Origin: Paramarasmius palmivorus
Taxonomy: Eukaryota > Basidiomycota > Agaricomycetes > Agaricales > Marasmiaceae
Direction: 5' to 3'
Assembly (NCBI GenBank): GCA_037176845.1
Contig: JAYKXP010000030.1
Span: 186,001-250,000 of the forward strand
DNA: 64,000 nucleotides
This document shows positions 45,396 through 56,968 of the stretch, in pieces. The notes under the pieces are model-generated. The model was not told the DNA's origin, did no database searches, and saw nothing but the letters and a program-made list of their open reading frames with translations. The translations under genes were made by a program, and so were the position numbers. Within the stretch, counting starts at the first letter, position 1. Every line of letters starts with the position of its first letter.

Positions 45396-47523
45396 ATGCC
45401 TGCAGATCCCATCCTCAACGTCTACTCTGGAGAAGAAGCGCTGATAGACTTCTACGATCCAGACAAATGCCCACCGGTTCCCGTACGTCCAGCCACCAAT
45501 ATCCCATAATTAAAGCGGTTCAACATCGCTCTAGCTTGTCGAACTACCTCGGAGATTGAATCCTCTACGCGATGGTGAGCCTTCCTCACTAGGTGTTCCT
45601 CTTGAATGGCCTCATCTCAACGTTCGTAGATGGTGTACGAATCTATGCCAAGCTCATGAGCTGTCTCCCGGCTTTGAACGTGAAGCTGTTGCCTGGTGAG
45701 TAAAATGCATGGTCTCTACTCTCGCCGATGATCTGATGTATGGCATCGTCAGCTCTCAACATGATTCTCAGAGCGAAAGAAGATGGGCGTATCGGACCTG
45801 ACACACACACCCTCGTCGAATATTCATCCGGTAGCACCGTCATCTCCATGGGCCTACTTGCAAAGATCTACGGTATTCCAAGGGTCAAAGCATACATGTC
45901 GAACAAGACCACGCCCGCGAAGCTGGACCAGCTAAGGTTCTTCGTGAGTCAATATTCTCATTCCTGCCATTCACCTGCTTGACATATCTGTTCAGGGTGT
46001 CGATCTGTAAGTCATAGCTGTGCGAGAATACCATTACCTCTGCTCAGCTTGAGGGAATTAGGAAAGTTTTCGGTGGACATGGTCAGCCAGAGCCTTTAGA
46101 TCCCAACGGAGGTATATACCAAGCGACGGTTGATGGCCAGCAAGAGGGCTGGTATAATCCTGATCAGTATTCGAACGCAGAGGTACGATATGTTTTCTTC
46201 GATTGTCAATGGCGATGCCTGACTGTTCCTCAGAACTGGGAAGCACATGTACGTTGGACAGGACCACAGATTTTGAGGCAACTCCCGAAGCTTTCCGTTT
46301 TCGCTGCCTCCATTGGTACATCTGGTTCGTATCAAAAGACGCGGTAACAGTTGTCCCTTGCTAAGTCGTTCGTCGTTAGGCACAATGACGGGTACTGGGC
46401 TTTACATCAAGGAACACAAGCCAACGGCAAAGCGCATTGGGTGCGTTATATGTTTCTTGATTTCTTGTTTGTTTTTCATAGTATCCGCAGTGTCTGTCCC
46501 AACAATGGCGAAAGAGTGAGCACCCCAAATACAGTCCAATTTAGCCCTAACGAAGTAAATTCCCAGGTACCTGGTCCTCGTATGTTCAGTCTTCTCGAGC
46601 CGGTAGATTTCCCATGGCGAGAGGCAGTCAATACCATCGAGGAAGTACCTTCGTTTGAGTCGTTCGAAAAGAGTCTGGAGCTGTGCAGAAACGGGCTTCT
46701 AGTTGGACCAAGCTCGGGACTTGCGCTTTTAGGCCTGCTAAAGTATCTCAACAGAGAGAAGGAAGCGGGAAGGCTAGACGCTCTGAGAAACGAAGATGGG
46801 GAAATACCAAGTAAGCTTTTCAGATCGCGGTGATGGTGCCTGACTGACTTGACCTCTTGGTAGGCGTATTCATTTGCTGCGACCAGCCTGCCCAATACAT
46901 TCACGAGTATATGGAGAAGCTGGGTTCAGATTATTTTCCAAAGATCGAAAATGATGAACTTCTCAACGTCGACTGCTATGGGTAAGATTAATCCAACTTG
47001 CGATGGACTTGTGACATTGACGGAAATCTCCAGGTATAACATTGACTGGGAAGTGTCTGCTGAAGAAGCCTACGCGATGTTGTTTGATCCGGCTTGGAAG
47101 CCCCCAAAGAAAGTTGGAGTCTTGCCAGTGGAAGGAATAGCAGAGCAAGGATCGGAACTCGACGACAAGAAAGATATCAAGGACTATGTGATACTTGACC
47201 TTCGCGACCAGGTATCATTCGAATCCTCCCATATACCAGGATCTCGCAATCTTCCGGTCGATTCGTTGAACGATGCAAACCCATATCGTCATCCTCCTAC
47301 GATGGTCAAGCAATACCAGCTGCTTGATGAGAAACTTTCAGCGAAAGATCCCGAGTTTGGCGCTTCTCTTGAAGGAAAGGTCGTCCTCACTTTATCACAC
47401 CGAGGTCATATTGGGAGACTTGCGATGAGTATACTTAGAAATAGGGGAGTGAAAGCACATTGTGTTATGGGAGGTACCGAGAGATGGAGAGAGGCTGGGC
47501 TGTGGGGAAATTGGGTTAATTAA
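45396..47523 (+). CDS. Cysteine-synthase-like PLP enzyme fused to a rhodanese-like domain
   Basis: The gene starts MPADPILNVYSGEEALIDFY. The PLP fold-type II part has RLNPLRDDGVRIYAKLMSCL, NVKLLPALNMIL (Lys after Asn-Val is the probable Schiff-base lysine), HTLVEYSSGSTVISMGLLAK and the phosphate loop GTSGTMTGTG. Then GLLVGPSSGLALLGLLKYL. The C-terminal 140 residues form a rhodanese-like domain: DYVILDLRDQVSFESSHIPG, SRNLPVDSL and GVKAHCVMGGTERWREAGLW. The rhodanese active-site Cys is missing; the loop reads LTLSHRGHIGR, with Ser where Cys is expected, so sulfurtransfer is unlikely by the usual route. The enzyme part should join a nucleophile to an O-activated serine (cysteine or cyanoalanine synthase type). 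Ten or so short exons; the start codon at 45396 is the first in frame. Confidence 0.85.
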
Positions 47524-48771
47524 ACTGCTAAATTATTCGACCTTGAATCAACGATGGAAATCTCACCGAAAAATATTACTTACACCTTTAACTCGAATGA
47601 GCCTTGTGTAGCACGGACAAGGAGGATCTGCGGCTGATTGAGTTGGTCGTGATGGGGAAAAACAAGAAGAAGCCGGAGCCAATCGGCGAAATTGCCTCAG
47701 TGCAAAAATGCCTCGTGGGCCTCGAATTTGTCACGTATAAATACTGCTGCAGTCAAGAACTGAACAATTCTTTCTTGCTTTCTTCCCACCACCATCTCTG
47801 TATGGCGTCCCGGTCACCTCTGTTCCCTTGTTCGCCTATTCGCCTCAGTAATATTTCGGAGTCCTCTAGGAAACATTAGTAGGGATGTCAAGCAATTAGG
47901 TGCGTCACCGCCAGGTCTGCGAAGTATCACTTTTAATCGAGATCCCTGGTCCTCCCACACCTCAGCGTCTTTTCCGTTTCTTATATCTATGCAAGTCTAT
48001 TCTGGACATCCGAATCTCTCCATTTGTTTCCTGAACTCTTTAACTGGACGTAACACATCCCTAATCCCTTTGAACTGTGCCTCTACTACCACCTAGACTC
48101 CTCACGATGTGGTCTCTCCTGATTGGCCATCACACCGCTGATGCACGGATCTCTCATGCCACACGTTTGCATGGGACAAGACCAACCACAGGCCAACCAC
48201 ATTCCCCAATTGACCCAGACTCTCTTGGACTTCCTAGCCAGCCTCGCCTCATCGAAACAATCAATGGCAACGTATTGCGCGATCATCGTGGGATGACTTC
48301 GGATCTCTACGACGGCCATGTGCTTCTTTCACGCAATGACCATCTGGCCTCGGTCCTCATGACTTGTTGTATTCATTTATGGCTTCAAATGTCTACAGCA
48401 TTGGTTATCGTTGCGCTTGGTTTCATGGTATTCAGTTCGCTGGTGCGAGGGTCGGACGAGCTGCTATATACGTCTAGTCCGACCGGCTACAGAGCGTAAT
48501 TGTTTCTGATAGAACTTGATACTGGGCTGGCTTGTATCGCCTATCTACCATCAGAATTAGAAAAGCGTTGATCATGATTTCTCCGACCTGCCTACGGCAA
48601 AAATGTGTGCGCTAGCAACGAAAACGTTCTCAAGTTTAGGCGTAAGTTGGGTAAAACGTAGGGCCGTCTGAAAAAGGGTGCTGTTGAGGTTTCCGAAGTG
48701 TTTCCTTTGTTAGACGTTAACTAGGAACTTGCAGGTACCATCCTCACAGAATGTCTCATACGATGAGTGCG
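47524..48771. other. Intergenic stretch with a TATA box and a possible short gene
   Basis: A strong TATA box (CGTATAAATACTG) at about 47734-47746 points to plus-strand transcription. An ATG at 47802 opens only 25 codons. A plus-strand frame at 48104-48499 encodes about 130 residues with one hydrophobic segment near its end (STALVIVALGFMVFSSLV). I recognise neither. They could be exons of one small lineage-specific gene, but no splice pair could be fixed. Confidence 0.3.
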
Positions 48772-50569
48772 TTACATTACATCCGCCGCCCAATGAGGAA
48801 GATGAAACGTTTTCTCAATTCTATGAAATGCAACCTAAACAAAGCACTTAATCATTGATTCAATAAAACAAAACTTCTGAGCTTACCTTCATCATATGAT
48901 CTGGCATGGAGAACACGAAACGAAAACGGGTGGCAATCTGATCTTGCATCGCCAGCGTCGAGTTCTATGCATATGGGTAAAAGAAATGTCAGAATTGAAT
49001 GTGACCTGATGGTTATTGTTGAACCGTACCAGATGCACCCCACCATCACGGATCTTTCTCTCTGCATTCGCCACTTGCTCGTGAATTGGCAATGTCTGGT
49101 CCTCAGTTTTACGAATGATGGGACCGAAATCTACCAATGCGAACACGGCAGCGTCCGCTGGTACGAATCTATGAAAATGGGTACAGTTTTCAAAGAAAGG
49201 AAAGGGACAAGGAATCAAGAACGTACGGCAAACCATGAAACTCGCACCAACTGCCGAGGAGCTCGAATGCCTTGGCCAGTCGGACCTTGTTCTCCTTCAG
49301 GTACGAATTGCAGAACTCTTCGTCGCTCAAGACAGCTGTGAATATACAGTCCGATGCTGATGAGATTGGGGTGGCCAAGAGACTATCTCCAATAACCTTT
49401 ACCACGTCCGGGTTGTTCTGTGATACCAAGGCACCTACTTTGATACCAGAGGCACCGAAATCCTTCGTTGGTCCCGCTAGAACGTGAATTCTTGCAGGGT
49501 TGCACACGGAAGACGTATCCAAGCTAAGGATCGATATAAAGTCTGTCGGATTTGGCGAAAACCGCGTTTTGAAAACCTCATTCGCAAAGACTTCGTCGAC
49601 GATGAGATGGATGTCCAACTGCAAGGTAGGATTAACTCATAGTTCTCGATTTGAATATTGAGACAAGTGATACCTCTTCGGCGACAGCTGCATAACCTAG
49701 TATTGTTTCCACTGGGTAGGCTTGTGCAATTGGGTTGTGTGGATTACAAAGAATGAGGGCACGAGTCTTTTCGCCGCGACTCTTCCGTGCTTCAAAGTGT
49801 CTTCGAATCAAGGGTATGACAGCAGGCGACAAGGGATCAACCTCAGGTGGTACATCAACTCCAACTGCAACGGCTTGAGCAGGATAAATGATGTCGCGGA
49901 CATAGTCTCCTAAACGCGACCATAGATGTTAGAATGCTCTAATGGGTCTAACCGCTCGGAACTGACTGTAGAACGGCTACAATAGTCGATTAGTAACATT
50001 GTACACATAGAACGAGAAACACAAACGCACCGTGGTCATCAGAACACCGTCTCCTGGGTCGCACAAGTGCCAAATCAGCTGAGCAAATATTCCTCCAATT
50101 CCTGGTCCAACGACCAAGACCTTTGATGTGATAGGAATCCTCGGCTTCAGTGTCCTGTTCAAAAAGCCAGGCATCGCGTCCAACAGTGTCGGTGTATATC
50201 CGTAGACGTATGCATTTCCTGGCGCATGGTAGTCAGCTTGATGAGAAGGGGACATCTTAAGAGCGATACAGACGATACTTGAGATGATATTCCGTCAATG
50301 CAAAGTGTTCGTTGATATACTGACGGGCAATTATTACTTATGAGCTCACTGTCGGTTTCGAACTCGAATTGAATGCTCACCTTGAGCAATACGTCTTTCA
50401 TCAATGTATTCTCTGCACTGTTTGCTCTGATAGGACCATCTGGGTTCCTCTCTGGGTCGTAGAAGTGTCCAGTGTGGGGTGGGCTCGAGTTCGGTAGACG
50501 AGACAGTCGGGTTTCGCCCCGCTCGGACAACTTCACTGGGGAACTGAATTGAATGGTGTTAGAGCTCAT
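48772..50569 (-). CDS. PLP-dependent aminotransferase, ACC-synthase-like
   Basis: The gene starts MSSNTIQFSSPVKLSERGET. Fold-type I aminotransferase blocks follow in order: DGPIRANSAENTLM, ADYHAPGNAYVYGYTP, VLVVGPGIGGIFAQLIWHLC, ALILCNPHNPIAQAYPVETI (the NPHNP block binding PLP and substrate), HLIVDEVFANEVF, IHVLAGPTKDFGASGIKVG (the PLP lysine in PTKDF) and AFELLGSWCEFHGLPY. A downstream exon with RFRFVFSMPDHMMK and a last exon VAFHRIEKTFHLPHW end at 48772. The product groups with fungal 1-aminocyclopropane-1-carboxylate-synthase-like enzymes, most of which have unproven activity. Seven to nine exons. It converges with the cysteine-synthase-like gene across 1.2 kb. Confidence 0.85.
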
Positions 50570-50865
50570 GTCGGTAACGCAGGATGTGTAGGCTTGCTAG
50601 ATGCCAGAGATAAGAAGAGATCAAACCAGGGTTGGGAATTCACTTCGGGGTGTACCATTGTGGTCAGGGACAAGTTAGAAAAAGCGCTCAACCCGTCGTG
50701 ACTCATCGCATCATCAACTCGAGTAGTTTTTGGTGAGCCCAGCAACTATTGCAACCATGCACATCCTATTCGGCGTACTGCTTACAGAGAACCTAAGTAC
50801 AACTTAAACGTCAAAGCACTACAAAGTCCATATTCGACAAAATGAAAGAAAGAGGGACTTGTGTT

Positions 50866-51605
50866 TTACAACGAAATCGAGATCCCCAAAAGGTTAACAG
50901 AAAGACCCAAGAACACGTTGATATACGCCTGGAGGGATACTGACAGCCCAACCACAACCGACACGCTCAAGTTCAGGAAAATCTGGATGGTCGACACAAG
51001 GTCTGCGAAAATACTGAGAATCGCGTTGACTGAGACCTGAACGGAGATGCTCAAGGTGAAGTTGATGAGATCCACGATGACCTACGGTTCGGTCAGTACA
51101 TTAAACAGTATTAAGGCGGTAATAGGACGTACATCCAAAACCGCAGAGATGAGAACACTGATCTGGTTGGCGGAGTGTCCACCCAAAATGATATCGACAT
51201 CGACGTCAGCTTCAATGTAAGCCTGGATGTGGTCGCAGGCATCCTGGAAGATCTTCTTGATCTTGTAGACATGAGGCCTGATATCATCTGCGGTGCAGGT
51301 CGAGTATGTCTCTACAAGGATTTCCGTCAGTAAATGTTTCTATGGAATCTAAATGCAAATGTTTACTCACTAACTTCGTCCACGACGACGGAGATTTTGA
51401 CCTTGATATCAGCGATGATATCAGGAAGTGGGTATTGCTGGGCCTTGTGGCAGGCATCGCTCCAGCAACGAGCTTCGAGAGCAGCTGGTTCGGGAGACCG
51501 CGCTTCAAGGGCTCCAGGTCCATTTGGGGTAGGGAATGCTTGTGACAACGTCGCGAAAGCGACAAGCATGGTGAAGATGGAGAGGAGTGAGCGCCAATAT
51601 TGCAT
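50866..51605 (-). CDS. Small secreted protein of unknown function
   Basis: Start MQYWRSLLSIFTMLVAFATL, then SQAFPTP: a clear signal peptide. The mature protein has a short A/E/P-rich stretch (GALEARSPEPAALEARC) with possible Kex2-like sites, a middle exon with TCTADDIRPHVYKIKKIFQD and CDHIQAYIEADVDVDIILGG, and a last exon that is strongly hydrophobic and repetitive in V/L/I/S (for example ISVQVSVNAILSIFADLVST). Three exons with GT-AG introns. A TATA box (GGGTATAAAAACC, minus strand, about 51672) lies 65 bp before the ATG. I do not recognise the family; the amphipathic hydrophobic C terminus suggests a membrane- or surface-active secreted protein. Confidence 0.65.
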
Positions 51606-51729
51606 CTTGAGTCGAGTGTGGAAAGGTTTGAGGACACGGATGGTCTGATGGATATGGGGCCATTCACTTGGTTTTTATACCCTTGGACAAGGAGAGCCAG
51701 ACATTGAACCGCGAAACACGAGTCAAGAA

Positions 51730-52522
51730 TCGGCAGAAGTCAGCGATTGCAGCCTCATCGTGAAACCGAGCGGAAGTGGATGTGATATAGCTCATGCAGT
51801 TCAATCGAAGAAGGTTTTCGAACTTCGAAGATCTTTCCGCTAGTTTAGACCATCCGAGCCAGGAGAGAGATTGAAAATTGCATTACGGTTGAATTGCGTT
51901 GTCTTGCCTTGTAAGTGCCTAGATTAACCCTTTATCAACATTGACGGAGTGAAAGGAGAGGCAGTCTTGAATCTCAGCCATGTCAGAAAGATAAGAGAAA
52001 AACCGCATACATACTGGGAAATGTTGGGGAAATGTTAGTTTGGGAGCCTGCCAGTGAGCTTGGCGCCCTGGAAGTTGCCACGCGAACTTTCCCACGAAAT
52101 AACACTGTTTTGACAATGACATCCGCGGTTTGATTCTCTTCCGCTTCCGCACCAGTCAAACTGCCGATTCTGAGCCCGCCGTTTTGCAACATTGCTGTAG
52201 ATGCGTTGCGACTCGCCTTGATGCTGTTCAGGACCATTGCAGATTCATAGTAAGGTTGATTGATACAGTAGCTGCAATGTTGAACTCTGATTAAAATTGG
52301 CAGGGAAGTTGCCATCGATTCCAGCGTTCAGAATCAGGTAGGAACACGATGAAACTGCCTCAGCCTAGTCATGGTCCAGGTCTTCTTGGTATACAAGGCG
52401 CTTGTCAAACCGTCATGGAAGGTTACCCTTCGAGTAAGTTTTATTAATAACTCCTCCATTACTCTATCAAATAAATAACTAATAAATACGTGTAGAATGA
52501 CAAGAAACTGCTATGCAGGACT
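51730..52522. other. Intergenic stretch, no gene seen
   Basis: About 800 bp between two minus-strand secreted-protein genes. A 110-residue minus-strand frame (52315-51983) has no signal peptide, no neighbouring exons and no recognisable motif, so I do not call it. Confidence 0.4.
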
Positions 52523-53211
52523 CTACAAATGGAATGCTTCCCCGCAAGATATTTCTAGGTGGTCAAATACGATATCGTCCGAGGTTGGCTGGAAGGAGAG
52601 GATGGGCCCATAGTACCAAATGAAATGGTAGTCATTTTGCCCCTTCAACCCAACCGGATCCCCATAATTGAAGCGCATCTGGCCTTGCGAAACGATTTGG
52701 TTCACCCCCACAACTGCAACCGCCTGTCGTCCTGGCTTGACCGTGATGGCGATTGACTGCGACCCCGTAACGGTCTCGGATTCACTCCATCCGGCAGAAC
52801 CACCAACTTTGATACCTGGAACACTGATTTCTACCTTGGAGGTCGTCTCCCAAGTCTCTGTCGCACTGTACTGCCCACCAACGGTCGTGACGAGGTCAGG
52901 TACGTTTCCGGAGCCACCACAGTTGGCTACTGGCGAACCGTACATAAACCAGCGACGCTGGGTTCCGAGGTCATTCTGTAGTGGCGTCAGGTTAGTCACT
53001 GAAAGTATGATAGAAATCATAACCCAAAACTAACCTGTTTCTCAAAGGTACACCCGTCAGCGTCGCCAATGGAGCGTCCTGGGCAATGCTCAAAGTCCCA
53101 GGGCGCGACATCGAAATCGACTTCGTCGCGTCTGTCAAGAGTGGAATTGAAGGGTGCAGCGAGGACAGATGCGGTGGCGAAAGCGATAGTGAAGAACAGT
53201 GCGTAGTGCAT
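52523..53211 (-). CDS. Secreted protein, possible beta-pore-forming (aerolysin/ETX-MTX2-like) fold
   Basis: Exon 1 encodes a signal peptide (MHYALFFTIAFATASVLAAP) and a short spacer with two Cys. Exon 2 carries a Ser/Thr/Gly-rich core with alternating polar and hydrophobic residues (ETTSKVEISVPGIKVGGSAG, SESETVTGSQSIAITVKPG), then GQMRFNYGDP and NDYHFIWYYGP. Such an S/T-rich stretch flanked by beta-strands is seen in aerolysin-like and ETX/MTX2-type pore formers. I see no definitive signature, so this is a tentative fold call and not a statement of toxicity. A TATA box (ATAGTATAAAAG, minus strand, about 53315) lies about 105 bp upstream. It is divergent from a paralogue at 53657. Confidence 0.6.
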
Positions 53212-53402
53212 TATGAGAAGAGGTGGAGATTAAGAATTAGTTATTCGAAAGGTAAGTATGTCTTGCTTGTTGAACCTCAGATGATTTGATGAGGATCGTA
53301 AAGAGTTTTCGGGCTTTTATACTATATCATGCCGATCCCTGAGTTTCATTATGGATTGCGACATGGACTGAAGGCAATGTCGAAAGGAGCCTTCTCTGCA
53401 CA

Positions 53403-53519
53403 CCGATCGCCGTTTGTCATCGAAGCAGTGTTCGCCATCCAAAGTTGTCTCAAAGTTGCAAGTTCAGTCCGATCGCCGTCCGCCTATCGAAGCGGTGTGC
53501 TCCTCGTCACAAGTTCTCT
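53403..53519 (+). repeat. Tandem direct repeat in a divergent promoter
   Basis: Two copies about 67 bp apart (53403-53450 and 53469-53519) share CCGATCGCCGT, then ATCGAAGC(A/G)GTGT and a C/TAAAGTTGTCT- or CACAAGTTCTCT-like end. They sit between two divergent secreted-protein genes, so they may be a duplicated binding site for a shared regulator. Confidence 0.5.
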
Positions 53520-53656
53520 ATGGCGTATCATCCCTCGAGTAGCAGTGCTGGATCGCACATATAAGCAGCTTCCTCTCTACATCCTCCAAATCCTCCATCA
53601 CCCAGTCCTCTTTTCTACTTCCAAGTATCAATTCCCATATTACTACTCATCATAGT

Positions 53657-54325
53657 ATGCACTTCGCTACCCTAATCACTTTCGTCACCGCCGCAACCGC
53701 TGCCACCATCCACCACAAACGCGACGATGTCGATGTCGACGACCCCCAAAGCCTCACTCATTGCGGAAACGACGCCGGATGCCATTTTGAGGCCATATAC
53801 GATACGGACAAATAACCATCGACCACATCGTCGGGCATCCGGTCGAAAATTGTATGGGCGGCACGACCAATACAACCACAACTATCGGTGGCTCTGTCAC
53901 CGTCTCTCAGACGTTCAAGTATAGTGTGTCGGTGGGAGTATCGGGGAACGGTGGCGAAGAGTTCCCGGTTGGATTGTCGCTGGAAAATTCGGAGACCTGG
54001 AGCAGCACCGAATCGAGGACGTTTAGTCAAAGTTTCCAGATGACTATTGCGCCTGGGTATAAGGCAAGTGATTCCCCGATCTCTACTGCTGCTCCGTTCT
54101 AATTCGAATGAACAGGGAGCTCTCCTAGCAAAAGTTGCATCGATCAGGCATCACGGACGCATTCGTCTCAATTACGACAATCCTACTGGGAAGCCAGGAG
54201 CGAATGACTATCATTTTATCTGGTACAACTACGGGCCCCAGGATGCTGGTATATATAGTATCCAGCCGATAGATGAAGTGGTATATGACCAGAAGATTGT
54301 CCCTTGCTCCGATCCTAGTTTTTGA
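53657..54325 (+). pseudogene. Paralogue of the 52.5-53.2 kb secreted protein, frame broken
   Basis: It starts with a signal peptide (MHFATLITFVTAATAA) and a spacer with two Cys. The frame reaches TAA at about 53814-53816. The rest of the protein, including an S/T-rich core and the matching NDYHFIWYNYGP block, lies downstream in another frame, with one GT-AG intron before the block. The paralogue has an intron at the corresponding point, so loss of the intron together with a one-base change could explain the break; so could a sequencing indel. Same tentative fold as the partner gene, same caution about function. It is divergent from that gene across a 445-bp shared promoter region. Confidence 0.6.
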
Positions 54326-54723
54326 GCTTCGATTATAGTTCCTCCTTCCCTTGTTAATTAAGTTTATACTGTTATTTATTTAAGAATCTTACCTTCCCAA
54401 GAAACTTCAGATGAGAGGGCCGAGTTGTTGCAGTCCATTCTACGTTCGTTGTCCAGTGTTGAATTCCATCCAGCGTCAAGTAAAATTCATCATTAGTATA
54501 TACAACTTCATCAAGCTCGTTGTATGTATGCAGGTACACGTCTATGTAATTTCGACTCATCGGTTCTATTGTATGTTCTCGTATGACCGGTAAAACGAAT
54601 GGAAGGGAAAGCTGAAGACCGTTTGACAAGCTTGAAGGTTTTGATCACCAAAAACATAACACTACACCCCAAAAACGCAATGAAGACTGGACAAAGAACA
54701 GAACGACCCTGCCCAATCCTGAA

Positions 54724-56488
54724 CTAGTTGAATGAACCCTCGTCACTGCTCCAAGCAGTGCTACTGTTGTATGACGAGCTGAGTTCGTTGTACCTGGCAA
54801 TCTTGAGACGCGAGCCAGGAGGAATGCTCTTGTCGTCGAGAGCATGGGGATGTCCACCATGGAGAACACCAACACGTTTCATTGCGAGGAGCTACCGGAG
54901 TTTGTCAGCACGGGAAGAGTGGGCAATGGTCAATATAACTCACGTTGTGGGCAGCGTTCGAGTGGTCGTAAACACCGCCGAAGAATGCCGTCGTGGCGTC
55001 CTTGCCTGAGGTAATCCAATGAGCAAAGGCGCGGACACAAACACAACGTAGTAAACTCACCAATGTATTTCACAAGGAGATGACGGCCACCAGGATGTTC
55101 ATCCATGAAATCGGAAACATCGTGGATGAATCCAGAGACGAGGATCAACGGCCTCTTGTTGGATTGCTTTTGGACTACGAGATATGAATTAGATCAGATA
55201 AGTTGCAGACTGAGAGGATACTTACAGCTCTCCCAAGAGATTACAGGCAAATCGTTGCTATCAGTAGGCCAGGTAATGTGTTCCTGAGTCTGACGAAGCT
55301 TCTTGAGTTGCATGGTCAATTGACCCTTGCGAACTTCATTGTCGGGGAACACCTTCAAGTGGCTAGCGAGACCGAACTTGGAAAGTACCCAGATGGTCCA
55401 CTTGGTGGGGTCGTACTGGTACCATCTGATAGCGTTACGGAAGTCCATCGGAAACTAGTGGGGTGCAGGGTCAGGATACGAACATGACAGACAGAATGAA
55501 TATTGCCGTACCTGGTGGTGGAAGTTGTGGTAACCCTCTCCGATGGTAACGAAAGCAGTAATCATATGGTCACGGGGAGTGTGCTTGTCGTCGAAGGGAG
55601 TCTCTCCCAACCAGTGAGCCAAAGAGTTCACACAGAAAGTCGACTGTAAAAAGAACAATCAGTACTAAGTAGACAAGAGACCGAACGCATATATGCTTAC
55701 GTGGTGCACGAAGACGAGTCGCAGAACACCGGCATAGATAAATCCACCTTTGGCATCGTTCCATCCGAAGTGTGCGACGAGCGATGGGAAAACGAAAGCC
55801 ATAAACACCATGAGCTGCACGTAATGCTTGTGCTGCCATCTGATGACAGGGTTACGGCTCAAGTCGCTAACATCAGCAACACCAGGCCTCCTCCTGGGCT
55901 TGACAAGCATCCAACCAATGTGCGAATACCAGAAGCCTTTGTGGGCATTGTATGGATCGAGGTCGGTGTCGGTGTATCGGTGGTGAGCACGGTGTCCACG
56001 AGACCACCACTTGATACTTCCTTGGACGGAACCGGCACCGAGCAATGCCAGAACGTACTGGAGGGGAAGGGACGCATTGTAGGAACGATGAGCCCACAGA
56101 CGGTGGTACCCTGCGGTGATACCTGTAGCCACGTCAGTCAGCCCCATGTATATCATTTGTCCAGGAGAAAACGACTCACCCAACCCAGTCATGAAGTAGT
56201 AAATTACACTCCAAACCAACGTCTCCCATCTCAATTGTGGTGTAGTATGCACCAACGAAGCCAATGACTGGAGCCCCAAAAATGACCGAGAAAGATATCC
56301 ACTGAATTTCCTTCAAGATATTCGACCACTTGATGGGAGGTAGAGGCTTTTCGTTTTTAAGGACGTGAGAGACGTAGTTGTCGGGAATATGGAGGTCGGC
56401 GGGCTCTTCTTCCTTGCCTGCAGCCAACTTTTTTGGTGCCTTGAGGCCTGAAGAAGGTGCCTTTACTTTGTCGAACAACGTCGGACAT
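54724..56488 (-). CDS. OLE1: Stearoyl-CoA Delta9-desaturase fused to cytochrome b5
   Basis: The product should be an ER membrane di-iron desaturase that puts the first double bond into palmitoyl- and stearoyl-CoA. All three His boxes are present: HRLWAHR, HRAHH and HNFHH. Further blocks are [40 protein letters not shown] and [13 protein letters not shown]. The C-terminal cytochrome b5 domain has the heme motif HPGG ([18 protein letters not shown]), and the end is [13 protein letters not shown]. Promoter: TATATATAC about 65 bp before the ATG on the minus strand. Two oddities: the ATG at 56488 is out of frame with the N-terminal [20 protein letters not shown], and near 56238-56251 the frame changes by one base between GFVGAY and [12 protein letters not shown]. 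Both may be sequence errors. The symbol follows yeast OLE1. Confidence 0.85.
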
Positions 56489-56968
56489 GGCGACCAGCTA
56501 CCACTGTTGAAGGGAAAAAGGGAAGGATAAAGAATGCTCGCTAGCCAAGCGGAGTATATATACAAACTCCAAATTTTTGGGGCAACTGATGTGGAGTCAC
56601 GCTTCGCTTCTTTCTCTATTTTTCGCCGATTTTCCCCGCATTTTCGCGTCGCAGAAATCTGGAATATCTTGCTTATTTATTCAGACTGGTTTTGAGCCTT
56701 CTGGCAGCTTTCTATGTTTCCAATTCACGCTTTTTGGGAGGACGCGACTGCCTGCAGCTAGAGGGAAGATGAACACGTGTTCAGCAATCCGTTGGGGCGG
56801 CGAGTGCCTGATCTGGAAGGTGCCTCTCAGCTCCTCCGTTACACCCGTATCCGGAAATCCACGGATCCGGTAACTCTCCCCGCAGCTTTCAAATGTCAGC
56901 ATCTTTCACGCGCAATTCTGGGTCGTTCTGGGTATGCCTGGTTGCTTGACTACAGCATAACTTTCTCT

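Noticed and set aside
51983..52315. Minus-strand frame of 110 codons between two secreted-protein genes
   Set aside because: No motif, no partner exons and no promoter signal.
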